A DNA stretch of 64,000 nucleotides from Amycolatopsis rifamycinica (lineage in GTDB: Bacteria > Actinomycetota > Actinomycetes > Mycobacteriales > Pseudonocardiaceae), in the NCBI RefSeq assembly GCF_000695625.1, contig NZ_JMQI01000043.1, positions 62,001 through 126,000 on the forward strand, in the 5' to 3' direction. Positions 18,626 through 27,016 of the stretch are shown piece by piece. The stretch's first letter is position 1; each line of letters opens with the position of its first letter. The notes beneath the pieces are model-generated. The model had not been told where the DNA came from. It did not search any database and was given only the letters and a program-made list of their open reading frames with translations. The position numbers and the translations under genes are program-made.

Positions 18626-19231
18626 TTACGGAACGTAGAAATCGGGTGGGAAGCCGGTCCAGCGCAGTTCCGCGGGGAGGTGGCTCAGGTCGTTGTACGT
18701 CAGCAGCGCGGCGGGGCGGCCCGGGGAGTAGCGGATGACGGTCAGGCCGGCGTGGGCGTGGGTCAGGGTGAGCCAGCGCCACGGCGGCGCGTCCTGGGAG
18801 GCGCGGATGAGCCAGCCGACGACGAAGTTGTGCGTGACGACGACTTCGTAGCGCGGCTCACTGCCCGGCACGGGGCCGGTGAAGCGCCGCTCGGCCTCGG
18901 CGGCGAGATCTTCGTCGGCTGGGGGGAACTGGCGGGTGAAGGCCAGCAGGAGGTCGCCGGAGGTCTCGGGGAGTTCCTCGCGCCTCGGCGTGTACGGGAC
19001 GAAGTCGTCTGCCGCTTTGTCGACGTGGACGGGCACACCGGGGAGCTGGGCCGCGACGAGGTGGGCGGTTTCCGTGGCGCGCGGAAGAGGACCGTGGTGG
19101 ATCGAGGTGACCGGGACGTCGCGGAGGCGCCGGCCGAGGAGGATGGCTTGCCGTTGACCGGCTTCGGTGAGTCTTCCGTTCCGCGCCGCTTCCGCGTGGC
19201 GCGTGAGGAAGAGGTACCGCGTGGTCAGCAC
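18626..19231 (-). CDS. Histidine phosphatase superfamily protein
   Basis: The 201-residue protein has the phosphoglycerate-mutase-like signature FLTRHAE at residues 8-14 with the phospho-acceptor His, an Arg in the PLPRATETA segment and a second catalytic His in VVVTHNFVVGWL. These are cytosolic phosphatases of varied substrate, such as alpha-ribazole phosphate or sugar phosphates. GTG at 19231 starts directly at the fold. It is followed by the transglutaminase gene on the same strand with about 70 nt between. Confidence 0.87.
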   Translation of the reverse strand: MLTTRYLFLTRHAEAARNGRLTEAGQRQAILLGRRLRDVPVTSIHHGPLPRATETAHLVAAQLPGVPVHVDKAADDFVPYTPRREELPETSGDLLLAFTRQFPPADEDLAAEAERRFTGPVPGSEPRYEVVVTHNFVVGWLIRASQDAPPWRWLTLTHAHAGLTVIRYSPGRPAALLTYNDLSHLPAELRWTGFPPDFYVP

Positions 19232-19286
19232 CGGTCCAGGGTGGCACGATTGGGCCGTTCGGGTGAGCGGGTTGGGGATACTCGCA

Positions 19287-19640
19287 TCAGCCGATCGGGA
19301 CGAGGGCGCCTTCGGGACGCTGGCTCGGCACGAACTGGGCCATCAGGCGCATCGGGGCGGGGTGAGGGGCGAGGACGATCGAGGCGAACGGCGTGATCGT
19401 GAGGTCCTGGCCGCTGTTCGTGTGGAGGTGGACGCTCACGTGGACGTTGCGGTCGGCGGGGATTTCGAAGGAGATCGAGCCCCAGGAGACGATGTACTGG
19501 CGGCCGTCGATGCTCGCGATCGGTGCGTAGGCGCGGACGGTGTGGCCCAGGTGAGGGATCTCGACCGTGAGGAGACGGCGCGGGCCGTCGTGGTGGTCCA
19601 CGTACGGGATCACGCCGGGGGTGGTGGAGAGGTCGGTCAT
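19287..19640 (-). CDS. Small beta-rich protein coupled to the MBOAT gene
   Basis: The 117-residue protein is not recognised. It is predicted mostly beta strand, with alternating hydrophobic residues (VRAYAPIASI, HVSVHLHTN) and no signal peptide. It starts 13 nt after the stop of the MBOAT acyltransferase gene on the same strand, so the two are almost certainly co-transcribed, suggesting an accessory role in the same acyl-transfer step. Confidence 0.6.
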   Translation of the reverse strand: MTDLSTTPGVIPYVDHHDGPRRLLTVEIPHLGHTVRAYAPIASIDGRQYIVSWGSISFEIPADRNVHVSVHLHTNSGQDLTITPFASIVLAPHPAPMRLMAQFVPSQRPEGALVPIG

Positions 19641-19653
19641 CGGTCGTCTTCCG

Positions 19654-21087
19654 TCAGAACTGGTAGTACAGGAAGGGGCTGAACGTTCCGGTCGCGATCA
19701 GGATCGCCGCGTACAGGAGCCCGACCGTCATCACCCCGATGCGCAGTGCCGTCGCCGGGCGGCTTCTCGATGACTCCAGGAGTGGTCCGGTCACCGGGTG
19801 GGCCGGGAGGAGGAACACCGCCAGTGCGGCCAGGAGGAGGACCAGGCGCTGGTTGGTGAAGGCCTGCTCCACGCTCGTTCCCAGGCCCTCGAGGTCGGGG
19901 ATCAGCATGTGGCCGATCATCGACAGGGCGTGGCCCAGGTCCGGGGAGCGGAAGAACACCCAGCCGAACACCACCAGCAACATCGTCAGGGCTCGGCGCA
20001 GGTAACGCTTCCACGGCGTTGCCGGGTCCAGGTCCAGGCCGAAGCGGCGCTCGATCACCAGCAGGGCTCCGTGGTAGCAGCCCCACACCAGGAACGTCCA
20101 CTGGGCTCCGTGCCAGAAGCCCGTCAACACGAACACGATGCACAGGTTGCGATACGTTCTGGCCGCTCCCTGGCGGTTGCCGCCAAGGGGGATGTACACG
20201 TAGTCGCGGAACCAGCGGCTCAAGCTCATGTGCCAGCGGCGCCAGAACTCCGTGATCGTCACCGAGGAATACGGCCTGGCGAAGTTCTCCGGCAGCCGGA
20301 AACCCAGCATGCGGCCGAGGCCGATCGCCATGTCCGAATAGCCCGAGAAGTCGAAGAACAGCTGGAGGGTGTAGCCGATCGCTCCCAGCCAGGCCGTCGC
20401 GAACGTCATCTGGTCGGGGGGGACCTTGAAACACGCGTCGACCAGGGGGCCCAGCGAGTCCGCGATGATCGCCTTCTTGCACAGGCCGAGTGCGAACCGG
20501 GGGAAACCCGCCGCGATGTCGTCGAGGCGGTGGGAACGCTGCTGGGGGAGCTGGTCGGCTATCTCGCGGTACCGGACGATGGGCCCGGCCACCAGCTGCG
20601 GGAACATCGCGATGTACGCCGTGAACGCCACCGGGTTGCGCAGGGCCTGCCGCTCGCCGCGGTAGATGTCCACCACGTACGAGATGTGGTGGAACGTGTA
20701 GAACGAGATGCCGATCGGGACCACCAGGCTCGCCACCGGCACGCTGCCGCCGAACCAGTGGGCCACCGCCGCGATCTGCTGCGTCGCGAACCCCGCGTAC
20801 TTCCAGATCAGCAGCACCGCGACGTCCAGCGAGACGACCGCGATGAGGATCCTGCGCCGGCGGACGCCGTCGACGTCCCACGGGTTCGGGGCCAGGAGCG
20901 GCCCGGCCAGGAAGTTGACCACCATGCAGCCGAGCAGCAGGAGGACGAACCCGCCCGCGCCGATCGTGTAGAACAGCAGGCTGGCGACCGCGATGATGCC
21001 GTTCCGCCAGCTCCGGGGACACACCAGCACGGCGATGAGCACCGCCGGCATGAAGTACCACAGGAAGAGCGGCGAAACGAACGACAT
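19654..21087 (-). CDS. MBOAT family O-acyltransferase (AlgI-like)
   Basis: The 477-residue polytopic protein shows MBOAT features: many membrane segments, FYTFHHISYVVDIYRGE, YSDMAIGLGRMLGFRLPENF, FWRRWHMSLSRWFRDYVYIPLGG and the catalytic-His motif FWHGAQWTFLVWG. AlgI-type enzymes pass acyl (often acetyl) groups across the membrane to extracellular polysaccharides, usually with an AlgJ/X-like partner. None is visible here; only the small 117-residue protein follows. The substrate is therefore open: wall polysaccharide, lipid or a secondary metabolite. Confidence 0.92.
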   Translation of the reverse strand: MSFVSPLFLWYFMPAVLIAVLVCPRSWRNGIIAVASLLFYTIGAGGFVLLLLGCMVVNFLAGPLLAPNPWDVDGVRRRRILIAVVSLDVAVLLIWKYAGFATQQIAAVAHWFGGSVPVASLVVPIGISFYTFHHISYVVDIYRGERQALRNPVAFTAYIAMFPQLVAGPIVRYREIADQLPQQRSHRLDDIAAGFPRFALGLCKKAIIADSLGPLVDACFKVPPDQMTFATAWLGAIGYTLQLFFDFSGYSDMAIGLGRMLGFRLPENFARPYSSVTITEFWRRWHMSLSRWFRDYVYIPLGGNRQGAARTYRNLCIVFVLTGFWHGAQWTFLVWGCYHGALLVIERRFGLDLDPATPWKRYLRRALTMLLVVFGWVFFRSPDLGHALSMIGHMLIPDLEGLGTSVEQAFTNQRLVLLLAALAVFLLPAHPVTGPLLESSRSRPATALRIGVMTVGLLYAAILIATGTFSPFLYYQF

Positions 21088-21140
21088 CGGGTCCCCTCGG
21101 TTTATCCGACGGTGACCTTAACCCGACCGGGTGGTCTTCG

Positions 21141-22097
21141 TCAGACCCGCCCGGCGGCACGGCGGCGGCGTGCCACCTCCGCGAGCAGCACGCCCGCCGC
21201 CACCGAGGCGTTCAAGCTCTCCACGCCCGCCGCCATCGGGATCGACACCGTCGCGTCGCACGTCTCGCGCACCAGGCGGGACAGGCCGCGGCCCTCCGAG
21301 CCCAGCACGATGACCAGCGGGTCCGCCGCCAGCTCCAGCTCGTCGATGTCCACCGAGCCGTCGGCGTCCAGGCCCACCAGCATCAGGCCGTCGTTCGCCC
21401 ACGCCTTGAGCTGACGCGTCAGGTTCGTCGCCACCGCGATCGGCAGCTTCGCCGCCGTGCCCGCGCTCGTCCGCCACGCCACCGCCGTCATGCCCGCGCT
21501 GCGCCGCTCCGGCAGCAGCACGCCGTGGGCGCCGAACGCGGCCGCCGAGCGGATCACCGCGCCCAGGTTGCGGGGGTCGGTGACGCCGTCGAGCGCGACG
21601 AACAGCGGCACCTCGCCCGAGTTGCGGGCCACCGCCATCAGGTCGTCCGGGTGGGCGTACTCGAACGGCGGGACCTGCAGGCCCAGGCCCTGGTGCACGG
21701 CCCGGTTGGTCTTGCGGTCCAGCTCCTCGCGCGGGATCTCCAGGATCGAGATGCCCTTGTCGCCGGCCAGCCGGACGGCGTCGTTCACGCGGTCGTCGAT
21801 CTCGATGTTCAGCGCGACGTACAGCGCCGTCGCCGGGACGCCGGCGCGCAGCGCCTCGACCACCGGGTTGCGCCCGGCGATCAGCTCCGGCTTGTCGGCC
21901 TTCTTCTGCCGGGCCTGGTCACGCTTGGTCGCCGCGTTCGCCGAGCGGTAGGCCTTGTGCCCGGGGCGGTCCTCCGCCTTCGGGGTCGGGCCCTTGCCTT
22001 CGAGGGCCTTGCGGCGCTGACCGCCCGAGCCGACGACGGCACCCTTCTTGGTGCCCGCCTTGCGGATCGCGCCCTGGCGCCGCGAGTTGCCTGCCAT
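21141..22097 (-). CDS. rlmB: 23S rRNA (guanosine-2'-O-)-methyltransferase RlmB
   Basis: The 318-residue SPOUT (TrmH/SpoU) enzyme has a basic disordered N-terminal extension of about 65 residues, a substrate-binding domain (GRNPVVEALRAG) and the knotted catalytic domain with DPRNLGAVIRSAAAFG, VLGSEGRGLSRLV and the final knot motif IPMAAGVESLNASVAAG. It should methylate the ribose of G2251 (E. coli numbering) in 23S rRNA. It lies 29 nt downstream of cysS on the same strand, the order also seen in mycobacteria (Rv3580c-Rv3579c). Confidence 0.95.
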   Translation of the reverse strand: MAGNSRRQGAIRKAGTKKGAVVGSGGQRRKALEGKGPTPKAEDRPGHKAYRSANAATKRDQARQKKADKPELIAGRNPVVEALRAGVPATALYVALNIEIDDRVNDAVRLAGDKGISILEIPREELDRKTNRAVHQGLGLQVPPFEYAHPDDLMAVARNSGEVPLFVALDGVTDPRNLGAVIRSAAAFGAHGVLLPERRSAGMTAVAWRTSAGTAAKLPIAVATNLTRQLKAWANDGLMLVGLDADGSVDIDELELAADPLVIVLGSEGRGLSRLVRETCDATVSIPMAAGVESLNASVAAGVLLAEVARRRRAAGRV

Positions 22098-22126
22098 GGT
22101 GAAAGTTTCCTTGCTTTATAACGAGT

Positions 22127-23515
22127 TCAGTCGGACTTCACAGTCCACTGAGGACCGTTGGGGGTGTCCTCCACCACGATGCCCGCCTGCTGGAGGCGGT
22201 CACGGGCGGCGTCCGCGCGGGCGAAGTCCTTCTCGGCGCGGGCCTGCTGACGCTCGGCCAGCAGCCCTTCGACGATCCGGGACAGCGCTTCTTTGGTGGG
22301 CGTGTCGGAACCGCCCGCCTCGGACCAGCGCGCGGACAGCGGGTCGAGGCCGAGCACGTCGGTCATCGCGCGGACGGCCGCGGCGAATTCGAGTGCCTTT
22401 GAGGTGTCGCCCGCGTCGAGGGCGGCGTTACCGTCCCGGACCGTGGTGTGGACCACGGCGAACGCCTGCGGGGTGGCGAGGTCGTCGTCGAGCGCGTTCG
22501 CGAACGCCTCCGGGATCGTGCCGACGCCGACCGAGCCCGACTGCGCGGCGCGACGCAGGAACGTCTCGATCCGCCGGTAGCCCTGCGCGGCCTCGGAGAC
22601 CGCGGCGTCGGAGTACTCGATCGTCGACCGGTAGTGCGGCTGGACCAGGTAGTACCGCAGCTCGGGGGCCCGGTAGCGCTCCAGCATCGCGGGGATCGAC
22701 ACGGTGTTGCCGAGCGACTTCGACATCTTCTCGCCCGACATGGTCACCCACGCGTTGTGCAGCCAGAACCGCGCGAACGCGTCGCCCGCCGCGTTGGACT
22801 GGGCGCGCTCGTTCTCGTGGTGCGGGAAGACCAGGTCGATGCCGCCGCCGTGGATGTCGAACTCCGCGCCGAGGTACGCCGTCGCCATCGCCGAGCACTC
22901 CAGGTGCCAGCCCGGCCGGCCCGGCCCCCACGGCGTCGGCCACGACGGTTCGCCCGGCTTCGCGCTCTTCCACATGGTGAAGTCGCGCGGGTCGCGCTTG
23001 CCGCGGGTCGGCGTCTCGCCCTGCTGGACGTCCTCGAGGACCTGGCCGGAGAGCTTGCCGTAGTCGTCGAACGACTTCACCGAGAAGTAGACGTCGCCGT
23101 CCGCCACGTAGCCGTGGCCGTTCTCGATGAGGCGCTCCATGAGCTCGACCATCTGGGTGACGTGCCCGGTCGCGCGCGGGTTGATCGACGGCGGCAGGCA
23201 GCCCAGCTGCTCGTACGCGGTCTCGAAGGCGCGCTCGTGCGTCGCGCCCCACTCCCACCACGGCCGCTCGTGCTCGGCGGCCTTGGTCAGGATCTTGTCG
23301 TCGATGTCCGTGACGTTGCGGACCAGCAGCACGTCGAGTCCACTGTGGACGAGCCAGCGGCGCAGGACGTCGTAGTTCAGGACGCCGCGGACGTGCCCGA
23401 TGTGCGGAACGCCCTGCACGGTGGCACCACACACGTAGATCGACGCCGTTCCGCTACGGACGGGGTGGAACTCCCGCACGCTCCGGGTCGCTGTGTCGAA
23501 AAGGTGTAGGGCCAC
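22127..23515 (-). CDS. cysS: Cysteinyl-tRNA synthetase
   Basis: The 462-residue class I synthetase has the HIGH signature in VPHIGHVRG, the zinc Cys in VCGATVQG, KMSKS in GEKMSKSLGN and the CysRS-specific segment CSAMATAYLG. Length fits CysS rather than the MshC ligase of mycothiol synthesis, which is shorter. It charges tRNA-Cys in the cytosol. It leads a two-gene unit with rlmB. In mycobacteria ispF sits directly upstream; here four extra genes intervene. Confidence 0.95.
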   Translation of the reverse strand: MALHLFDTATRSVREFHPVRSGTASIYVCGATVQGVPHIGHVRGVLNYDVLRRWLVHSGLDVLLVRNVTDIDDKILTKAAEHERPWWEWGATHERAFETAYEQLGCLPPSINPRATGHVTQMVELMERLIENGHGYVADGDVYFSVKSFDDYGKLSGQVLEDVQQGETPTRGKRDPRDFTMWKSAKPGEPSWPTPWGPGRPGWHLECSAMATAYLGAEFDIHGGGIDLVFPHHENERAQSNAAGDAFARFWLHNAWVTMSGEKMSKSLGNTVSIPAMLERYRAPELRYYLVQPHYRSTIEYSDAAVSEAAQGYRRIETFLRRAAQSGSVGVGTIPEAFANALDDDLATPQAFAVVHTTVRDGNAALDAGDTSKALEFAAAVRAMTDVLGLDPLSARWSEAGGSDTPTKEALSRIVEGLLAERQQARAEKDFARADAARDRLQQAGIVVEDTPNGPQWTVKSD

Positions 23516-23558
23516 CCTCGAAGGGTACGGGGTCCGGCGTGAGGGACGTCTCTGGCCC

Positions 23559-24245
23559 TCAGGCGACGCCGAAGCGGCGCAACGCCGTGAGCAGGGCGTC
23601 CGGCCGGTCGGCCGTGGGCAGGGGGTCGACCAGCGCGAACTCGCAGCCCAGGGCGCGGGCGCCGCCGTCGGCCTCCTCGCTGTCGCCGACCATCAGCGTC
23701 TCGGTGGCCGGGACACCGAGGGCCTCGACGGCCTTGCGGAAGATCTCCAGCTCGGGCTTGACCGCGCCGACCTCGAAGGACAGCACGAACTCGTCGACGT
23801 AGGCGTCCCACCCGCGGGCGGTGAAGGCGGGCCGGATGTCGAAGGCGATGTTGCTCAGCACGCCGACCTTCAGCCCGCGCTCGGCGGCGGCCTTGAGCGC
23901 CGCCTCCGTGTCCGGGTACGGCGTCCACTGGCTGGGATCGATCAGCCGCTCGTACAGCGCCTTCGCCTGGCCGGCGTGCGGGACGCCCGACTTCTTGAGC
24001 ACCTCGAGGTAGACCTTCCGGTGCAGTTCCGGATCGCGGTCGCGGTGCTGCCAGGCGTGCACGTGCTCGGCGTCGAGCTCGACGACCTGCCCGACCGGCG
24101 CGGTCATCCGGCGCATCAGCTCGGCCTGCGCCTCGATGTCCAGCGGCTCGCCGTCGTGGTTCGTCAGTTCGGTGAGCCAGGACTCGTCCTGCTCGAGCCG
24201 GAAGAGCGTGCCGGAGTAGTCGAACAACACCGCCCTGATCGTCAT
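23559..24245 (-). CDS. HAD superfamily hydrolase with an altered motif I
   Basis: The 228-residue protein has the HAD layout: motif I DYSGTL, motif II VLSNIAF, the Lys in VGAVKPELEIF and motif IV MVGDSEEADGGGA-like (the text reads VGDSEEADGGARALG). Motif I normally reads DxDGT; here the second Asp, the acid/base of phosphatases, is Ser. The same substitution class (no second Asp) is typical of phosphonatases and haloacid dehalogenases, so the enzyme may not be an ordinary phosphatase. It sits between cysS and a PPOX pair. The substrate is unknown. Confidence 0.82.
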   Translation of the reverse strand: MTIRAVLFDYSGTLFRLEQDESWLTELTNHDGEPLDIEAQAELMRRMTAPVGQVVELDAEHVHAWQHRDRDPELHRKVYLEVLKKSGVPHAGQAKALYERLIDPSQWTPYPDTEAALKAAAERGLKVGVLSNIAFDIRPAFTARGWDAYVDEFVLSFEVGAVKPELEIFRKAVEALGVPATETLMVGDSEEADGGARALGCEFALVDPLPTADRPDALLTALRRFGVA

Positions 24246-24266
24246 GGCTTCAGCCTAACGGGATCA

Positions 24267-24653
24267 TCAGGCCGAATGCCCTGTGATGTGTTCGGGGACA
24301 ACGCGGACGAGCACGCGCACGACGTCGGCCGGCTCGGGCGGGAAGACCGTGCCGGTGTACTTGCGGGCCAGCTCGTCGTTCAGCTCGCGGCCGCCCTCGG
24401 CGGTGACCTCGGCGCGGCCGCGGATCTCGACGTAGTTCTCCGGGTCGGCCAGGTCGAAGACGGAGAGCGAGACGCGGGGGTCGCGGCGGATGTTGCGTTC
24501 CTTGCGCCGGCCCTGGACGGTCACGAAGACCACGGTGTCCCCGTCACGCTTCGCCCAGACGACGGAGCTCTGCGGCGAGCCGTCGGCGTTCGTGGTCGCG
24601 ACGACGGGGTAGTTGGTGCCGTCGAGCAGGGCCTTGGTGGCTTCGTTGAACAT
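24267..24653 (-). CDS. PPOX-class (F420-dependent type) split-barrel oxidoreductase, copy A
   Basis: The 128-residue protein is a pyridoxamine-5'-phosphate-oxidase-like split barrel: ATTNADGSPQSSVVWAKRDGD and RRKERNIRRDPRVSLSVFD are the strands that bind flavin or F420 in actinobacterial homologues. Family members reduce biliverdin, quinones or nitro-compounds with F420H2. The gene is 11 nt downstream of a paralogue, so the two form a tandem pair that may work as homo- or heterodimers. Confidence 0.85.
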   Translation of the reverse strand: MFNEATKALLDGTNYPVVATTNADGSPQSSVVWAKRDGDTVVFVTVQGRRKERNIRRDPRVSLSVFDLADPENYVEIRGRAEVTAEGGRELNDELARKYTGTVFPPEPADVVRVLVRVVPEHITGHSA

Positions 24654-24664
24654 GGTCGGAGACC

Positions 24665-25060
24665 CTATTTCACGTTGCCCGCGATCTTGCCGACCTTGAG
24701 CCGGACGACCACCCGTTCGGTCTCGGGGCCCTCGGGCGGCGGGTCCTGGGCGAGGTACTTGTGGCTGAGCGTCTTGGGCAGCGCCTTGCCCGGGTCGGGG
24801 GTGATCGTCACCGTGCCGCGCAGCTGCGTGTGCCGGTACGGGTTGTGCGCGTCGGTGATCGAGACGCTGATGCGGGGATCGCGGCGCAGGTTGCGGACCT
24901 TCCGGCGGTCTTCGGTGGCGCTGAAGACCAGGTCGCCGTCGTCGAGGCCGACCCAGACGACGGAGGTCTGGGGTCCGCCGTCGGGGTCGAGGGTGGCGAC
25001 CGTCGCGAAGTTCTTCCCGTCGATCAGGGCACGGACGGCGTCCGGAAGAGTGAGGGACAT
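24665..25060 (-). CDS. PPOX-class (F420-dependent type) split-barrel oxidoreductase, copy B
   Basis: The 131-residue paralogue of the next gene shares the pattern ATLDPDGGPQTSVVWVGLDDGD and RRKVRNLRRDPRISVSITD. Cofactor-contacting basic residues are retained in both copies. It starts with ATG at 25060, 28 nt after the ispF stop, so it may belong to the carD-ispD-ispF transcript. The substrate is not predictable. Confidence 0.85.
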   Translation of the reverse strand: MSLTLPDAVRALIDGKNFATVATLDPDGGPQTSVVWVGLDDGDLVFSATEDRRKVRNLRRDPRISVSITDAHNPYRHTQLRGTVTITPDPGKALPKTLSHKYLAQDPPPEGPETERVVVRLKVGKIAGNVK

Positions 25061-25088
25061 ATCACGCCGAACCGGCGCCGGGCCGGGC

Positions 25089-25574
25089 CTATTCCGCCGC
25101 GCGCCCCTGGTCCGCCGAGAGCAGCAGGGCGGTCGCGAAGGCCGCGATGCCCTCGCCGCGGCCCGTCAGCCCCAGGCCGTCGGACGTCGTCCCGGACACG
25201 CTCACCGGGCCGCCGACCGCCTCCGACAGGACCTTCTGCGCTTCGTCCCGCCGCTTGCCCACCCGCGGGGCGTTGCCCACGATCTGGACCGTGGCGTTCG
25301 CCACCCGCCAGCCCGCCGCTTCGACCAGGCCCCGGACCTCGGCGAGCATGTCGGTGCCGTGCGCGCCGTCCATCCGGGGATCGCCCGTGCCGAACACCGC
25401 GCCCAGGTCGCCGAGGCCCGCCGCCGACAGCAGGGCGTCGCACAGGGCGTGCGCGGCGACGTCGCCGTCGGAGTGGCCCGCGCAGCCGTCCACGCCGGGC
25501 CAGCGCAGGCCCGCCATCCAGCACTCGCGGCCCGGTTCGATCGGGTGGACGTCCACCCCGTTGCCGACCCTCAC
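25089..25574 (-). CDS. ispF: 2-C-methyl-D-erythritol 2,4-cyclodiphosphate synthase
   Basis: The 161-residue protein carries the IspF metal ligands in GNGVDVHPI and GHSDGDVAAHA and the family motif TTSDGLGLTGRGEGIAAFA. It makes the cyclic diphosphate of the MEP isoprenoid pathway as a trimer in the cytosol. It starts with GTG whose codon overlaps the ispD stop (GTGA), so translation is coupled to ispD. Confidence 0.95.
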   Translation of the reverse strand: MRVGNGVDVHPIEPGRECWMAGLRWPGVDGCAGHSDGDVAAHALCDALLSAAGLGDLGAVFGTGDPRMDGAHGTDMLAEVRGLVEAAGWRVANATVQIVGNAPRVGKRRDEAQKVLSEAVGGPVSVSGTTSDGLGLTGRGEGIAAFATALLLSADQGRAAE

Positions 25575-26185
25575 AGCGTCTCCTCGTTCCTCGGTGCCGC
25601 CGCGATCGCCTCGGCCAGTGACAGTTCGAACTCGGTGGTGACGCGCATCGCGTCCGGGTGACCCGGGACGGTCGCCGCGCCGGCGGGGGCGAGGTCGGGC
25701 CGGAAGGCCGCGCGCGCGTAGCCCACCGGCGTCTGGACCGTGCGCAGCCGCGTCCGGTCTTGCGTACCGACGATCAGCGAGGCCGCGTCGGTCACCTTCA
25801 CCGTGTCGGCCATCGGCAGCACCGGCACCACGACCGGCGCGCCGTCGCGGACCGCGCTGATCACGTCACGCACCGTTTGCGCAGGGATGAAGGCCCGCAG
25901 GGCGTCGTGGAGGAGTACAACTGAGTCACGGGCGAGATCGGGCTCGACGGCGGCGAAGGCCTGTCGGAGCGAGCCGGGCACGACCCGGCAGCCGAGGCCG
26001 CCGACGACCTCGGAAAACGACGACGCACACCGCTTGGGGGCCGCCACGAGCACCAGATCGATCTCCGGTACGTCGAGCAGCCCCCGCACGGTGTGCGTGA
26101 GTAGCGCCTCACCATGGACCGGCGTGAGAGCTGACTCTCCGTCGGAGGCATGATGTGCGACGGTCACGATCGCGACGACGTTCAT
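25571..26185 (-). CDS. ispD: Divergent IspD-type MEP cytidylyltransferase
   Basis: Position between carD and ispF and the body of the protein mark it as IspD: VLLHDALRAFI (canonical VLVHDAAR), PVLPMADTVK, RTVQTPVGY (canonical QTPQ-F/A) and the C-terminal VTTEFELSLAEA (canonical TxPxDLxLAE). The N-terminus, however, reads MNVVAIVTVAHHASDGES and lacks the universal AAGxGxRxG...PK loop that binds CTP and supplies the catalytic Arg and Lys. At 204 residues it is also short. It may be an inactive or reassigned copy, or an enzyme with a rebuilt active site. ATG at 26185 was chosen over an upstream ATG-like start that adds seven basic residues. Confidence 0.75.
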   Translation of the reverse strand: MNVVAIVTVAHHASDGESALTPVHGEALLTHTVRGLLDVPEIDLVLVAAPKRCASSFSEVVGGLGCRVVPGSLRQAFAAVEPDLARDSVVLLHDALRAFIPAQTVRDVISAVRDGAPVVVPVLPMADTVKVTDAASLIVGTQDRTRLRTVQTPVGYARAAFRPDLAPAGAATVPGHPDAMRVTTEFELSLAEAIAAAPRNEETL

Positions 26186-26238
26186 CGGACGCGATCGTAG
26201 AGGCACCCCACCCGCCCGTCGGACGGGATGCCGTGGGC

Positions 26239-26730
26239 TCAGACCGTCGCGGTTTCCAGAACTTCGTCGAGGAGGACCTCAGCCTTGTCCTCGTCGGTGC
26301 CCTCCGCGAGCGCGAGCTCGCTGACCAGAATTTGCCGCGCCTTCGCCAGCATGCGCTTCTCACCGGCTGAAAGTCCGCGGTCCTTCTCTCGCCGCCAGAG
26401 GTCGCGCACCACTTCGGCCACCTTGTTCACATCGCCGGAGGCGAGCTTCTCGAGGTTGGCCTTGTACCGACGAGACCAGTTGGTGGGCTCTTCGGTGTGC
26501 GGAGCACGCAGAACGTCGAAGACCTTGTCCAGTCCTTCTTGCCCGACGACATCGCGGACGCCGACGATTTCGGCGTTGTCTGCGGGCACGCGAACCGTGA
26601 GATCCCCTTGCGCGACCTTGAGGACGAGGTACTTCTTTTCCTCGCCCTTGATCACGCGGGTCTCGATGGCTTCGATGAGTGCGGCACCGTGGTGCGGGTA
26701 GACGACGGTCTCTCCGACCTTGAAAACCAT
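26239..26730 (-). CDS. carD: CarD family RNA-polymerase-binding regulator
   Basis: The 163-residue protein has the N-terminal RNAP-interaction domain (VGETVVYPHHGAALIEAI), the DNA-binding helical domain and the conserved Trp in TNWSRRYKAN that wedges at the upstream edge of the bubble. It stabilises open complexes at rRNA and many other promoters and is essential in mycobacteria. TAGGAT at 26758-26763 (minus strand) is a possible -10. The order carD-ispD-ispF is the standard actinobacterial one. Confidence 0.96.
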   Translation of the reverse strand: MVFKVGETVVYPHHGAALIEAIETRVIKGEEKKYLVLKVAQGDLTVRVPADNAEIVGVRDVVGQEGLDKVFDVLRAPHTEEPTNWSRRYKANLEKLASGDVNKVAEVVRDLWRREKDRGLSAGEKRMLAKARQILVSELALAEGTDEDKAEVLLDEVLETATV

Positions 26731-27016
26731 GTGTCCTCTGCCCCTTTCGCTGACCCCATCCTAGCACGGGCCGCCAGTGCCCACCTAGCGGGCCGGACTC
26801 GTCCTCGCAGGTCAGCGGCCTGGCCGGGGGTTGACAAACGTCGGACCCCCGTGCTCACGCTGGTAGCGGGGAAGCGTTTCGTCACAGGCCGGGAGATCCT
26901 TTGTGGACGGTTGATCTTGGTCGCCGGGCCCTGGCAACGCACACCCGTTCCGCGGCGGAGATCGACCCCGGCTAGTCTTCGGGGCGACGAGGCCGTGAAA
27001 AGGGAAGGACTGCGAC

